64,000 bases of DNA from Alcanivorax sp. S71-1-4 (GTDB taxonomy: Bacteria; Pseudomonadota; Gammaproteobacteria; Pseudomonadales; Alcanivoracaceae). The DNA lies in assembly GCF_009846755.1 (NCBI RefSeq), contig NZ_AQOR01000003.1, positions 124,001 through 188,000 of the forward strand. Reading direction: 5' to 3'. The notes beneath the pieces are model-generated. The model was not told where the DNA came from and did no database searches. It saw only the letters and a program-made list of their open reading frames with translations. This document shows positions 45,145 through 55,375 of this stretch, piece after piece (position 1 is the stretch's first letter; every line of letters begins with the position of its first letter). The position numbers were made by a program, and so were the translations under genes.

Positions 45145-46332
45145 TCAGAATGCCAGCTTGGCGGAGAACTGGAAGCGCTCTACGTCGCCTTTGTCTCCAC
45201 TTTCATTTTCCCGCTCGCCCCAGATCAGTTCGCCACCGAGTTCCAGACGCGCCACCGGCGTGTAGATCAGGTTGACGTGCGCGGTGCGGTAGGCTTTTGC
45301 GACACCGGCTGCCACGGTATCCGGGTTATCGGCTTCCACCACGGACGCGGACACACTGGAACGCCACTGATCACTCCACAGGTGACGGTACGCCAGCATG
45401 GCGCCCCAGGTATCGATCGGCTCGATGGAACCGTCGGCCTCGATTTCGCCGGAACGGAAACCGTTCAGTGCAATGTAGCGGCCGATGGCATTGCCCCCGG
45501 TCAACTGCAGGCGAATGTCGTTGCCGCGATCACCCACCGGGATCTTGCCGGAGAAGTTCACGCCGTAACCGTATTCGCTTTCACGGCTGCCGGTGCCATC
45601 ACGGTAGGCCAGCTCGCGACCCATGACAGCCAGGCTGTAGTGGGCTTTACCGACAGGCATCCTGTAACGGACGATCATGTCCGGCACACGGTTATCATCG
45701 AAGGAGCTCGGGTTGCCCACCAGGCCATTGGTGTCATACAGCGTGGTAGACGGATTCTCCAGCGCGAAATCCCACTGGCCCGGGCTATAGCGAATCTGCG
45801 CCTGGCGGCCAAAGGTCGTGCCGGCCGGCCCGACGAAATCAAGCAGATCTGGCAGCGCGGCGACGTCAAAGAACGTCGTCCAGGTCTGCCCCATCAGCCA
45901 GTCGTTGAAGGTCAGGTAGGCGTGGCGGATACGCGGCGAATAGCTGTTGCTGATCCGCTCATCCCCCATGCCCTGAGTGGAGAAATCCACTTCGATATGA
46001 GTACCGAGTTTGCCGTAGTCTGTCTGCGTGGTGGTCTTCAGCCAGAAACGACTTTCCTTGGCGCTGAAATCAGTGTGGGCGCCACCGCTGTCGCCGCCAA
46101 CCGGTATGGTACTGGGCACGAGATAATCATCGCCCACCGCTGACGTGGCCCGGTTGCCGTCACTGAAACGGCTGACCTGAGCGTCCAGCTTGATATAGCC
46201 GCCGATATCCACCTTGGTGCCGGATTGCAGCCTCGACTCCAGTGCGGAAATTCTTTCTTCCAGGGTTTGCGCGCTTGCAACGCTAGCGCTGAGTGCAGCC
46301 GCGAGTACGGCGAGTGACAGCCTTGTTTTCAT
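45145..46332 (-). CDS. DcaP-like trimeric outer-membrane porin
   Basis: A 395-residue protein from the ATG at 46332, which has a perfect AGGAGG site. The signal peptide ends ASVASAQ. It is followed by a short coiled-coil (TLEERISALESRLQ) and a barrel beginning DIGGYIKLDAQVSRF, as in DcaP porins of Acinetobacter (dicarboxylate/alkanoate uptake). The end is RFQFSAKLAF. It is divergent from acs over a 355-bp region carrying two GGTCTAA motifs, which ties it to acetate/organic-acid regulation. Confidence 0.88.
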   Translation of the reverse strand: MKTRLSLAVLAAALSASVASAQTLEERISALESRLQSGTKVDIGGYIKLDAQVSRFSDGNRATSAVGDDYLVPSTIPVGGDSGGAHTDFSAKESRFWLKTTTQTDYGKLGTHIEVDFSTQGMGDERISNSYSPRIRHAYLTFNDWLMGQTWTTFFDVAALPDLLDFVGPAGTTFGRQAQIRYSPGQWDFALENPSTTLYDTNGLVGNPSSFDDNRVPDMIVRYRMPVGKAHYSLAVMGRELAYRDGTGSRESEYGYGVNFSGKIPVGDRGNDIRLQLTGGNAIGRYIALNGFRSGEIEADGSIEPIDTWGAMLAYRHLWSDQWRSSVSASVVEADNPDTVAAGVAKAYRTAHVNLIYTPVARLELGGELIWGERENESGDKGDVERFQFSAKLAF

Positions 46333-46687
46333 TATTAAGTCCTCCTGAGCAGTAACCCGCACAGCGTGAACCCGCGTGAGCAAAAGGTGATATTGGCAAA
46401 AGGTCTAACATAATTGTCACAAAGCAGTTCCCCGCTGAAATGCCCTGCTGGGCCACCAATAAGAAAAAACACTGAGCCGCGCCACAAATGCCTACCAAGG
46501 TCTAATTCAGAGCCTGGACCGTGGCGCGCACACTGCAGACACGTCATGACCCCGTGACAGTCAGCTGTGCCGGATACCCCGGCCACTCCGTGTCTCCGAC
46601 ATGCGCTGCCGGGCACCACCATCCCTGGTACCCGCCGCATCGGGCATGGAACGAATAACAACAGGGCACGCTCAGGGAGAGCCCCTC
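46333..46687. promoter_or_regulatory. porin/acs divergent control region
   Basis: A 355-bp gene-free region. Two matching motifs are visible: AAAGGTCTAACAT (46399-46411) and CCAAGGTCTAATTC (46495-46508). A similar CTAAAGTCATGAT lies upstream of the DUF4212/symporter operon (complement of 59535-59547). They may be sites for the response regulator encoded downstream of acs. Confidence 0.4.
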
Positions 46688-48661
46688 ATGTCCGCTACAC
46701 ACGCCGCCGTTGCGCCCAGTGATATCCAGCCTGTCGCGGTCAAGCCGCGCTTTCGCGACAGCGCCTGGATTGATGCCCCCACCTACGATGCCCTGTATGC
46801 CCGCAGCATTGAGCAGCCGGACACGTTCTGGCGGGAACAGAGCCAGCGTCTGCGCTGGCACCGCGCGCCAACACAGATCCGCGACATCAACTGGGACAGG
46901 CATGACCTGCACATCCGCTGGTTCGCCGACGGGCAACTCAACGCCGCAGACAACTGCATCGACCGCCACCTGCCCGAACAGGCCGAGCGCGTGGCGCTGT
47001 ACTGGGAACCCGACACCCCCGGCGACGCGCGCGTCATCACCTACGGCGAGTTGCATCGGCAGGTCTGCAAACTGGCCAATGTGCTCAAGCACCTGGGCGT
47101 GCGCAAAGGCGACCGCGTCACCCTTTACCTGCCGATGATTCCCGAAGCGGTCTTCGCGATGCTGGCCTGCGCGCGCATCGGTGCGATTCATTCGGTGGTG
47201 TTCGGCGGCTTCTCGCCCGAGGCCCTGGCCGGTCGCATCGCCGACTGCGGCAGCTCACTGGTCATTACCGCCGATGCCGGCCTGCGTGGCGGCCGCGACA
47301 TTCCCCTGAAGGCGAACGTGGACGCGGCCCTGGCCCGCCCGGAAGCCAAGGCCGCCAGCAAGGTGCTGGTGGTGCAACATACCGGCAGTGCCGTGGACTG
47401 GCATGACGGCCGCGATCTCTGGTACCACGACCTGATGGCCAGCGCAGCCGACCAGTGCGAGCCGGCCGTGATGAACGCGGAAGACCCGCTGTTCATCCTC
47501 TATACCTCCGGCTCCACCGGCAAACCGAAGGGCGTGCTGCACACCACCGGCGGCTACCTCACCTACGCCTCGCTGACCCACCAGATGGTGTTCGACTACC
47601 ACCCCGACGATGTGTACTGGTGCACCGCCGACGTCGGCTGGATCACCGGCCATACTTATCTGGTCTATGGCCCGCTCGCCAACGGCGCGACCTGCGTCAT
47701 GAGCGAAGGCCTGCCGAACTGGCCCGACGCCGCGCGCCTGGGCCAGATCATCGACAAGTTCAACGTCAACACGCTTTACACTGCGCCCACCGCAATACGT
47801 GCCCTGATGGCTGCCGGCGACGGACCGCTGGCGCAGAGCCGTCGTGACTCACTGAAACTGCTGGCCACCGCTGGCGAGCCCATCAACCCGGCCGCCTGGC
47901 ACTGGTTCCATGACAGCGTTGGCCACGGCCGCAGCGCCGTGGTGGACACCTGGTGGCAGACCGAAACCGGCGGCGTGATGATCACACCGCTGCCGGGGGC
48001 GCACGCGACCAAGCCCGGTGCCGCCATGCGGCCCTTCTTCGGCATCCGCCCGGCGCTGGTGGACAACGAAGGCTCCCTGATCGACGGCCCCGGCGAGGGG
48101 AACCTGGTCATTCTGGACAGCTGGCCTGCACAGGCGCGCACGCTGTGGGGGGACCACCAACGCTTCATCGACACCTATTTCACCACCTTCCCCGGCACCT
48201 ATTGCTCCGGCGACGGCGCGCGCCGTGACGCCGATGGCGACTACTGGATTACCGGGCGGGTGGACGACGTGATCAATGTCTCCGGCCACCGCATGGGCAC
48301 AGCGGAGATCGAGAGCGCGCTGGTATCACACCCCGCGGTCGCCGAGGCGGCCGTGGTCGGCTACCCGCACGAGATCAAGGGCCAGGGGATTTACGTGTAT
48401 GTCTCGCTGACCTGCGACCACAGCCCGAGCGATGAGCTGTATGCCGAGCTGAGGCAGTGGGTGCGCCGCGAGATCGGCGCCATTGCCACACCTGATCTGA
48501 TCCACTGGGCGCCGGGGCTGCCGAAGACCCGCTCCGGCAAGATCATGCGCCGCATCCTGCGCAAGATCGCCGCGAACGAGCACGACAGCCTGGGCGATGT
48601 GTCCACGCTGGCCGAGCCGGCGGTAGTGCCCCAGTTGGTCGAAACCCGCATGAATCGCTGA
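46688..48661 (+). CDS. acs: acetyl-CoA synthetase
   Basis: A 657-residue AMP-forming acetate--CoA ligase from the ATG at 46688. The ATP-binding P-loop is [12 protein letters not shown], then [26 protein letters not shown] and [17 protein letters not shown]. The acetylation site is the Lys in [13 protein letters not shown]. The length matches Acs (about 650) rather than propionyl-CoA synthetase (about 630). It is followed 133 bp later, in the same direction, by the CrbR-like regulator, with a strong terminator in between. Confidence 0.93.
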   Translation: MSATHAAVAPSDIQPVAVKPRFRDSAWIDAPTYDALYARSIEQPDTFWREQSQRLRWHRAPTQIRDINWDRHDLHIRWFADGQLNAADNCIDRHLPEQAERVALYWEPDTPGDARVITYGELHRQVCKLANVLKHLGVRKGDRVTLYLPMIPEAVFAMLACARIGAIHSVVFGGFSPEALAGRIADCGSSLVITADAGLRGGRDIPLKANVDAALARPEAKAASKVLVVQHTGSAVDWHDGRDLWYHDLMASAADQCEPAVMNAEDPLFILYTSGSTGKPKGVLHTTGGYLTYASLTHQMVFDYHPDDVYWCTADVGWITGHTYLVYGPLANGATCVMSEGLPNWPDAARLGQIIDKFNVNTLYTAPTAIRALMAAGDGPLAQSRRDSLKLLATAGEPINPAAWHWFHDSVGHGRSAVVDTWWQTETGGVMITPLPGAHATKPGAAMRPFFGIRPALVDNEGSLIDGPGEGNLVILDSWPAQARTLWGDHQRFIDTYFTTFPGTYCSGDGARRDADGDYWITGRVDDVINVSGHRMGTAEIESALVSHPAVAEAAVVGYPHEIKGQGIYVYVSLTCDHSPSDELYAELRQWVRREIGAIATPDLIHWAPGLPKTRSGKIMRRILRKIAANEHDSLGDVSTLAEPAVVPQLVETRMNR

Positions 48662-48697
48662 TTCTGCGTTTGTCCCCATGGGCGATATTGCCTGGAC

Positions 48698-48774
48698 AGC
48701 TGCCATGCCGGCATGGGCACGTGACCGACCGTCACCCCGGTCACCAGCCTGGCATGGCAGCTTTTTCTTTTTTA
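48698..48774 (+). terminator. intrinsic terminator after acs
   Basis: A perfect 12-bp stem AGCTGCCATGCC (48698-48709) / GGCATGGCAGCT (48751-48762) encloses a second hairpin, GTGACC/GGTCAC. It is followed by TTTTCTTTTTT. Confidence 0.88.
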
Positions 48775-48781
48775 ACGTGCC

Positions 48782-48787
48782 TATAAT
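48782..48787 (+). promoter_or_regulatory. TATAAT -10 box for crbR
   Basis: A perfect TATAAT ends 6 bp before the crbR ATG, which would place the transcription start at or very near the start codon, i.e. a leaderless mRNA. No ribosome site precedes the ATG. No clear -35 is visible. Confidence 0.5.
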
Positions 48788-48793
48788 CAGCCC

Positions 48794-49462
48794 ATGGACC
48801 CGATACTGATCGCCGACGACCACCCCCTGTTCCGCGCGGCCCTGCGCCAGGCCGTGGCGGGCTGCTTTACCGATGCGCCCATCACCGAGGCTGATTCGCT
48901 GGCCGCCGTGCAGCATCTGGTCGAGGCACAGCGCAGCTTCAGCCTGTTGCTGCTGGATTTGCACATGCCGGGCACACACGGGTTCTCGGGCCTGATCTAT
49001 CTGCGCGAGCAGTATCCCCAGACACCGCTGGTGGTGATCTCTGCCAGTGACGAACCGGATATCATGCAGCGCGCAGTCAATTTCGGCGCCAACGGCTTTA
49101 TCCCCAAATCCACCAGCCTGGACACCATGACCGACGCGCTGAAAGCCGTGCTCAAGGGCGACACCTGGCTGCCCGTCACCGCCCGCCAGAGCAGCGCCAC
49201 CGCCGCCTCGGCCAGTGAGCAGGAACTGGCCCGGCGCATCACCAGCCTCACACCGCAGCAGTTCCGGGTGCTCGGCATGCTGCTGGAAGGCATGGCCAAC
49301 AAGGTGATCGCCATTGAACTGAACGTGTCCGAGGCCACGGTGAAAGCCCACATGACCGCCATCCTGCGCAAGCTCGGCGCCCGCAATCGCACCCAGGCCG
49401 TGCTGCTGCTGCGCGACATTGCCATCGACACCGCCCACGCGGAGTCCACCTCCGGCGCCTGA
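48794..49462 (+). CDS. crbR: CrbR/ErdR-like LuxR-type response regulator
   Basis: A 222-residue NarL-type response regulator: acidic residues ADDHPLFRAALRQAV, phospho-Asp in LLLLDLHMPGTHGF, Lys in NGFIPKST, and a C-terminal LuxR helix-turn-helix (LTPQQFRVLGMLLEGMANKVIAIELNVSEATVKAHMTAILRKLGARNRTQA). The adjacent acs and the SSS-sensor kinase at 50852 match the CrbS/CrbR (Vibrio) and MxtR/ErdR (Pseudomonas) pair, which activates acs. It converges on the MHS transporter gene. Confidence 0.85.
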   Translation: MDPILIADDHPLFRAALRQAVAGCFTDAPITEADSLAAVQHLVEAQRSFSLLLLDLHMPGTHGFSGLIYLREQYPQTPLVVISASDEPDIMQRAVNFGANGFIPKSTSLDTMTDALKAVLKGDTWLPVTARQSSATAASASEQELARRITSLTPQQFRVLGMLLEGMANKVIAIELNVSEATVKAHMTAILRKLGARNRTQAVLLLRDIAIDTAHAESTSGA

Positions 49463-49478
49463 CCCCGGGCGGCCGGCA

Positions 49479-50774
49479 TCAGACCTGATTCAGGTCGTCA
49501 TCCTTCGTTTCACGCGTCAGCACCAGGGCCGCCAGCGTCAGCAGCGCTGCCACCGCCAGGTAATAACCGACGTACTGCAGCCCATAGTGCGTGGCCAGCC
49601 AGGTGGCGATATAAGGCGCCAGCGAGGCACCGAAAATGCCGGCCATGTTGAAGGTCAGCGAGGCGCCAGTGTAGCGCACCGCGGTGGGGAACAACTCGGA
49701 GAGCACCGTGCCCAGTGGCCCGTAGGTCATGCCCATCAGCCCCAGGCCGAGCGTCAGGAACGCCACCACGCCAAACAGGCTGCCACTGCCGAACATCGGC
49801 TGGAACAGCAGCCCGAACAGGGCAATGCACGACGTCACCAGGATCAGCGTGCGACGGCGGCCATAGCGGTCTGCCGCCAGCGCCGCCACCGGGATCATCA
49901 GCGCAAAAAACAGCACCGCGAACAGCTGGATAGTGAGGAACTCATCGCGCGCATAACCCAGTTGCGAGACACCCCAGGTCAGGCTGAACACCGTCGTCAG
50001 GTAAAACAGCACGAACGTGGCCAGCGCGATCAGTGTGCCCAGCACCAGCGCGCGGGGATGGCTGCGGATCACTTCCAGCATCGGCAGCTTCACCTGCTCT
50101 TTGCGGTCCAGCGTCTGCCGGAACACCGGTGTTTCCTCGATCTGCAGGCGAATATACAGGCCAATGCCCACCAGCAGGGCACTGGCCAAAAACGGAATCC
50201 GCCAGCCCCAGCTGAAGAATTGCGCTTCGTTGAGCGTCTCGGCGAGGATCAGAAACGACAACCCGGACAACAGGAAGCCCAGTGGCGCACCCAGTTGCGG
50301 GAACATGCCATACCAGGCGCGCTTGCCCGGTGGTGCGTTCTCCGTCGCCAGCAGCACCGCGCCGCCCCATTCACCGCCCAGCCCCAGGCCCTGGCCGAAA
50401 CGGCACAGCGCCAGCAGCAGCGGCGCCACCATGCCGATCTGTGCGTAAGTGGGCAGCAGGCCGATCACCACGGTAGACAGCCCCATGGTCAGCAACGCCG
50501 CCACCAGCGTCGCCTTGCGGCCGACCCGGTCACCAAAGTGACCGAACACCGCCGAACCGAGCGGCCGGGCAAAGAAGGCCAGCGCAAAAGTGGCCAGCGA
50601 TTGCAGGGTGGCGGTAGTCGGGTCCGAGCCGGGGAAGAACAGCTGCGGGAATACCAGCACGGCAGCGGTGGCGTAGATATAGAAATCGTAGAACTCGATC
50701 GTGGTGCCCACCAGGCTGGCGAACAGGACGCGGGCCGGCGAGTTGATCGGGCGCTCTGCGGTGGCAGTGCTCAT
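49479..50774 (-). CDS. MHS-family MFS metabolite:H+ symporter
   Basis: A 431-residue 12-TM transporter. Signatures are ASLVGTTIEFYDFYIYATAAVLVFPQLFFP at the N-terminus, ARPLGSAVFGHFGDRVGRKATLV (MFS loop 2-3) and GGEWGGAVLLATENAP, all typical of the metabolite:H+ symporter group (ShiA, KgtP, ProP). The substrate is probably a small organic acid or osmolyte, given acs and ectoine nearby. It is the last gene of the leftward crbS operon, 77 bp after it. Confidence 0.9.
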   Translation of the reverse strand: MSTATAERPINSPARVLFASLVGTTIEFYDFYIYATAAVLVFPQLFFPGSDPTTATLQSLATFALAFFARPLGSAVFGHFGDRVGRKATLVAALLTMGLSTVVIGLLPTYAQIGMVAPLLLALCRFGQGLGLGGEWGGAVLLATENAPPGKRAWYGMFPQLGAPLGFLLSGLSFLILAETLNEAQFFSWGWRIPFLASALLVGIGLYIRLQIEETPVFRQTLDRKEQVKLPMLEVIRSHPRALVLGTLIALATFVLFYLTTVFSLTWGVSQLGYARDEFLTIQLFAVLFFALMIPVAALAADRYGRRRTLILVTSCIALFGLLFQPMFGSGSLFGVVAFLTLGLGLMGMTYGPLGTVLSELFPTAVRYTGASLTFNMAGIFGASLAPYIATWLATHYGLQYVGYYLAVAALLTLAALVLTRETKDDDLNQV

Positions 50775-50851
50775 GTGGCGTCCCCCCAGGGGCTTGTGCG
50801 GAAAGCAGCAGATGCTGCCAGCTTCGCGCCGGCCACGCCAGCGCCGACGGC

Positions 50852-53800
50852 TCAGAGGCCGGTCAGCGCGTTGTACAGGGCCTGGGCATCCACCGGCTTC
50901 TGCAGGAAGCCCAGCCCCTGGTCCAGCGCCCGCTGGCGTACACGGGGGTCGTGATTGGCCGTCATCAGTACCGCCGGCACGGCATCCTCCCAGCGCGCGT
51001 CCAGCGCCGTCACCACATCAAAACCGTCTTCGTCGTCGAGTTGGTAATCCACCAGCAGCATGTCCGGGACCGTGCCGTCGGCCAGCAGCGCCTCGGCCTC
51101 GGCCAGTGAACGGGCGCAGAGCACATCACAGCCCCAGTCCCCCAGCAGCGCAGCAATGCCGGCCAGAATAGTGCTGTCGTTATCCACACACAGCAGCCGC
51201 ATGCCGTCCAGGCGACGTGGCGCGAAGGACGGTGCCGGCCGCTCCACCGGACGCACGGTCTGCTCATCCGCCAGCGGCATGGTCACCGTGAACACGGTGC
51301 CCTGGCCCGGCCAGGAACGCACCGACAACTCATGCTTCAGCAGTTTGCAGATCCGCTCGGCAATGGCCAGCCCCAGGCCCAGGCCGTTGCCGTGCTGCTC
51401 ACTGTTGGGCAGGCGGCGGAATTCGCGAAAGATTTCTTTCTGCTCGGCCGGGTCGATGCCGCTGCCGGTGTCCCAGACCTCGATCCGCACCGCACCGGGC
51501 AGCCGCCGGCAACCCAGCAGGATGCGCCCTTCGCGGGTATATCGCACTGCATTGGCAAGCAGGTTCTGCAGCACGCGGCGCAGCAGTTTTTCGTCGGTGT
51601 AGACCAGCGCATCGCACGGCACCCAGTCCAGCGTCAGCTGGCGGGATTCCGCCAGCACCGAGAACTCACCGGCCAGGTTCGCCAGCAGACGTTTCAAGGG
51701 CAGCGGCCGTTCGTCCACCGGCATGGCGCCGGTATCCAGGCGACTGATGTCGAGCAGATCGCTGATCAACCCTTCTGCGGCTTCAAGTGCCCCGCTGATG
51801 TTGGCCACCATTTCGCGGGCGCGCGGCACATCATCCAGTGTGTCGGCCTGCATGCGCTGCTGCAGCGACGAACAGAACAGGTGCGCCGCGTTCAGCGGTT
51901 GCATCAGGTCATGGCCGGCCGCCGCCAGGAACAGCGTCTTGCCCTGGTTTGCCCGCTGCGCTTCGGCAATGGCGTGCTGCAGGCGCTCGTTCACTTCCGA
52001 CAGGCGCCGTGTGCGGTCAGCGACAATCTGCTCCAGGTTTTCGTTGATCTCCCGCAGCACCCACTCGTCGCGCTTGCGCGCGGTAATGTCGAGGAAGGTG
52101 CTGACAAAGCCGCCACCGGGCATCGGCATGCCCGAGACCTCCACCACCGTACCATTGGGCAGGACACGCTCGAAGTTGTGCGCGGACCCTTCGCGCAACA
52201 GTGTCACACGACGGCCGACCTGTTCATGCAGGTCACCTTCCCCGTAAAACCCGCGCTGGGCGTTGTAGCGGTACACATCGGCAATCGGCCGCCCCAGGCG
52301 GATCAGCCCTTCCGGGTAATCGAACAACCGCTCGTAGGCCCGGTTCCACGCGACGATATTGAGGTCGCGATCCACCACGCAGATACCCTGGGAAATGGTC
52401 TCGATGGTGGTCCGCAGCAACTGATGATTGAACTGGATCAGCTTCGACGCCTCATCCATGATGCGCGCCACTTCGTGGCGGTCGGCTTCCTGTTTCGTCA
52501 ACAGCGTACCGAGCAGGATGCGGGCGGAACTGGCCCCCATGGCGCCGGCCAGCAGCCGCTCGGTGAAGCGCACCAGATGCAGCGGCGCCGGCAATTCCGG
52601 CTGCCAGAAAAACTGCTGTTTGTCAGCGTGCTCGCGGAACAGCACTTCCGCACGATAGGCCCCCAGGCAGCGGCCGGCGAGATCCAGCAGTTCCCCTTGC
52701 GTGACCAGCCCGGAGGTCCCGGCGTCACGCCACCAGTCCAGCGGCATGTCGACAAACAGCGTCGCCTGTGACTGGTCCAGTGCCGTAGGCCGCGCACGGC
52801 GCGAGACCCAGATATAGGCCAGGGTATTCAGCGACAGGCTCCAGATCACGCCATGCGCCAGCGGCGTCAGCCCTTGCAGGCCGAACAGTTGCTGTGGCCG
52901 CAGCACACCAAAACCGAGCAGCCCGTCCTGGTTCAGCATTGCCACCCATTGCGGGTCCGCAATGGCCGGCAGCAACAGACAGAACGCCCACACCACAATG
53001 CCCACCGCCAGGCCGCTCGCTGCACCGCGCACGTGGCCGCCGCGCCAGTACAGGCCGCCAAACAGCGCCGGGGCAAACTGGGCCACCGCCGCGAACGACA
53101 ACAACCCGATGCTGGTCAGGCGCACGTAATCCACCATCAATTGATGGAACAGGAACGCCAGCAACAGGATCAGCACAATGGCCAGCCGCCGCAGGCTGCG
53201 CACATTGCTGCCCAGCTCTTCCAGGTCATCACGCAGGTTCACGCGACGACGCAGCCATAACGGCAACAGCACTTCGTTGGTGACCATGATCGCCACCGCG
53301 ATGGTGGACACGATCACCATGCCGGTGGCGGCCGCAATGCCGCCGATAAACACCAGCAGCGTCAGCCAGGCCGGGCCTTCCATCATCGGCAGGGTAAGCA
53401 CATACACGTCGGCGTAGGCTGCAAACTGCGGCTGGCGGATCAGGCCGGCCAGGGCAATCGGTATCACCAGCACGGCAAAGATGGCGAGATAGACCGGCAG
53501 CACCCAGCGCGCAGTGCGCAGGTGGCGCAAGTCGTTATTCTCCACCACTGCCGCGTGAAACTGGCGCGGCAGGCAGACAATCGCCGCCATCGCCAGCAGC
53601 ATCTGCGCGACGAAATCCTGTTCGGGCCAGCCGATGGCAAACAGGTCACCGGCGAGCGACGCCACGGTCTCGTTGGTGAAGAACCCCAGCCGCCCCTCGA
53701 ACACATAGAACAGACAGAACACGCCGACCGCGATATAGGCGACCAGCTTGATGAACGACTCGAAGGCCACCGCCAGCATCAACCCGGACTGGTGCTCGGT

Positions 53801-54343
53801 GGCGTCCAGATGACGGGTGCCGAACAGCAGCGTGAAGGCCGCCATCAGCATCGCCACCACCAGCGCACTGTCGGCCATGCCGTCCAGTTCCGCCGTGCCC
53901 GGCGCCAGCACATCGAAGGCCAGCGTGACGGCTTTCAGTTGCAGCGCAATGTAGGGCAACACGCCAATCACCGCGATCAGGGTGATCAGCATTGCCAGCC
54001 GTTGTGATTTGCCGTAGCGGGCCGCGATGAAGTCGGCAATGGAGGTAATGCGCTGCTGCTTGCCAAGCGTGATCAGCTTCAGCAACACGGTGCCACCGAG
54101 CCCGACCAGCAGGATCGGGCCGAGATAAATGGGCAGATAGCTCCAGCCCCGGTTGGCGGCTTCGCCCACCGCACCGAAGAAGGTCCAGGAAGTGCAATAG
54201 ACACCCAGCCCGAAGCTGTAGGTCCAGGGATTGTTGACCAGCTTCGAGCCGCGCCGCGCCGCGCGGTCCCCCCACCAGGCGATTACGAACAGCACCAGCA
54301 CATACAGCAGCGCCAGGCCACCAAGCTGTAACAGTGAGAACAC
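50852..54343 (-). CDS. crbS: CrbS/MxtR-like hybrid sensor kinase with Na+/solute-symporter domain
   Basis: A 1163-residue protein (GTG start with GGAG upstream). Residues 1-500 form an SSS-type transporter with about 13 hydrophobic segments (ADFIAARYGKSQRLAMLITLIAVIGVLPYIALQLKAVT is family-typical). Then come a linker and a PAS (about 660-760; ISQGICVVDRDLNIVAWNRAYERLF), a coiled-coil, HisKA (FLAAAGHDLMQPLNAAHLF), an ATPase (NLLANAVRYT, DTGSGIDP, GNGLGLGLAI) and a C-terminal receiver (MLLVDYQLDDEDGFD). CrbS/MxtR sense acetate-related signals and activate CrbR/ErdR. The leftward operon links it to the symporter genes. Confidence 0.92.
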   Translation of the reverse strand: MFSLLQLGGLALLYVLVLFVIAWWGDRAARRGSKLVNNPWTYSFGLGVYCTSWTFFGAVGEAANRGWSYLPIYLGPILLVGLGGTVLLKLITLGKQQRITSIADFIAARYGKSQRLAMLITLIAVIGVLPYIALQLKAVTLAFDVLAPGTAELDGMADSALVVAMLMAAFTLLFGTRHLDATEHQSGLMLAVAFESFIKLVAYIAVGVFCLFYVFEGRLGFFTNETVASLAGDLFAIGWPEQDFVAQMLLAMAAIVCLPRQFHAAVVENNDLRHLRTARWVLPVYLAIFAVLVIPIALAGLIRQPQFAAYADVYVLTLPMMEGPAWLTLLVFIGGIAAATGMVIVSTIAVAIMVTNEVLLPLWLRRRVNLRDDLEELGSNVRSLRRLAIVLILLLAFLFHQLMVDYVRLTSIGLLSFAAVAQFAPALFGGLYWRGGHVRGAASGLAVGIVVWAFCLLLPAIADPQWVAMLNQDGLLGFGVLRPQQLFGLQGLTPLAHGVIWSLSLNTLAYIWVSRRARPTALDQSQATLFVDMPLDWWRDAGTSGLVTQGELLDLAGRCLGAYRAEVLFREHADKQQFFWQPELPAPLHLVRFTERLLAGAMGASSARILLGTLLTKQEADRHEVARIMDEASKLIQFNHQLLRTTIETISQGICVVDRDLNIVAWNRAYERLFDYPEGLIRLGRPIADVYRYNAQRGFYGEGDLHEQVGRRVTLLREGSAHNFERVLPNGTVVEVSGMPMPGGGFVSTFLDITARKRDEWVLREINENLEQIVADRTRRLSEVNERLQHAIAEAQRANQGKTLFLAAAGHDLMQPLNAAHLFCSSLQQRMQADTLDDVPRAREMVANISGALEAAEGLISDLLDISRLDTGAMPVDERPLPLKRLLANLAGEFSVLAESRQLTLDWVPCDALVYTDEKLLRRVLQNLLANAVRYTREGRILLGCRRLPGAVRIEVWDTGSGIDPAEQKEIFREFRRLPNSEQHGNGLGLGLAIAERICKLLKHELSVRSWPGQGTVFTVTMPLADEQTVRPVERPAPSFAPRRLDGMRLLCVDNDSTILAGIAALLGDWGCDVLCARSLAEAEALLADGTVPDMLLVDYQLDDEDGFDVVTALDARWEDAVPAVLMTANHDPRVRQRALDQGLGFLQKPVDAQALYNALTGL

Positions 54344-54423
54344 CGCCCCGTCTCCGTTGTTATCTGATCAGGCACCCGCCGCCGTTCATAGTGCGGCAGA
54401 ACACCTGCGCCGGGAACCCGGCA

Positions 54424-54648
54424 TCATGCCAGCCAGATACTGCTGACCAGGCGCAACACCACGGCCAGGAACATCACCACGATGCCGGCGCGCTGCAGCT
54501 TGAACTCCGGCACCGACAGCGCCAGCCGCCGGCGCCAGAACACCAGCACCCCGTGCCAGTCGCCGGTACGGCGGACATAGCGACCGTAGGCGAACAATAC
54601 CATCAGCAATCCGATCACCAGCAGCAGTACTTCCAGACGTGCAATCAC
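54424..54648 (-). CDS. small two-TM membrane protein beside crbS
   Basis: A 74-residue protein (GTG start, GGGAG 7 nt upstream). It has two hydrophobic segments (LEVLLLVIGLLMVLFAYGRYV and GIVVMFLAVVLRLVSSIWLA) with a basic middle (WRRRLALSVPEFKLQR). It is positioned between the exonuclease and crbS in the operon with small gaps. No family was recognised; it may be an accessory of the CrbS transporter domain. Confidence 0.65.
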   Translation of the reverse strand: MIARLEVLLLVIGLLMVLFAYGRYVRRTGDWHGVLVFWRRRLALSVPEFKLQRAGIVVMFLAVVLRLVSSIWLA

Positions 54649-54710
54649 GCTTGTCTCCCGTCATGTAGGTTGTTGTTCTGCGCGCGCATGGCACGAGGGG
54701 TCACAGCCAG

Positions 54711-55334
54711 TCAGTTCGTCGAAGCCACCGCACCGAGTTTCTTCAGCCGAAGATACATCAGCGCCGTGGTGGTGGCGTCGCCTTTTGCCGAATGACGTTC
54801 CAGCTCCGGCACGGACAATGCCTTCGCAATGGCCTCAAAGCGCAGGTCCGGCGTCACGTCCGGCTGGGTGCGGCGCAGGTAACGCTGGTACAGCGCCGAC
54901 ACCTCGATGGTGGCATTCGGCAGCTCAAAGCCGAAACGCGGTCGCAAGTGCCGGTTGATCACCGCCACGTCAAAGTCGATGCACCAGCCCAGCAGCGGCC
55001 GGTTGCCTATGAAATCCAGCAGCGCGACCAGGGCATCCTCTACCGACAACCCATCGCTGAGATCCATCGGCCGCAACCGGTGGATGCGAATCGAGTCACC
55101 GCTCAGCCCGGCGGGGCGCCGCAGCCGGATATCCAGTGCACTGCCGCTGAGCGCGCGCTCTTCCCGGACCGGCACCGCCGCGATGGAGACCAGTTCCGCA
55201 CTGCGCGGATCCAGGCCGGTGGTCTCGCAGTCCAGAGCGATCACCTCGTCGCCCTGGTAGCGCTCGAACAGGTGCGCGTAGGCACCCTGCCCATGACGAT
55301 GACGGTCCACTGCACGTCGTATCGCTTTCAGCAT
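54711..55334 (-). CDS. DEDDh 3'-5' exonuclease (DnaQ-like)
   Basis: A 207-residue exonuclease. The DEDDh motifs are ALDCETTGLD (Asp/Glu), GWCIDFDVAVINRHL (Asp) and the HxAxxDA form RHSAKGDATTTAL. The ATG at 55334 has GGAG 7 nt upstream; a GTG at 55355 is also in frame. Close relatives occur with CrbS and DUF294 genes in Vibrio and Pseudomonas, and their role in acetate control is not known. It probably acts on RNA or DNA ends. Confidence 0.9.
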   Translation of the reverse strand: MLKAIRRAVDRHRHGQGAYAHLFERYQGDEVIALDCETTGLDPRSAELVSIAAVPVREERALSGSALDIRLRRPAGLSGDSIRIHRLRPMDLSDGLSVEDALVALLDFIGNRPLLGWCIDFDVAVINRHLRPRFGFELPNATIEVSALYQRYLRRTQPDVTPDLRFEAIAKALSVPELERHSAKGDATTTALMYLRLKKLGAVASTN

Positions 55335-55375
55335 AATCCACTCCACTTCTTCCACGCCGTTCCGGCGTGGAGACT

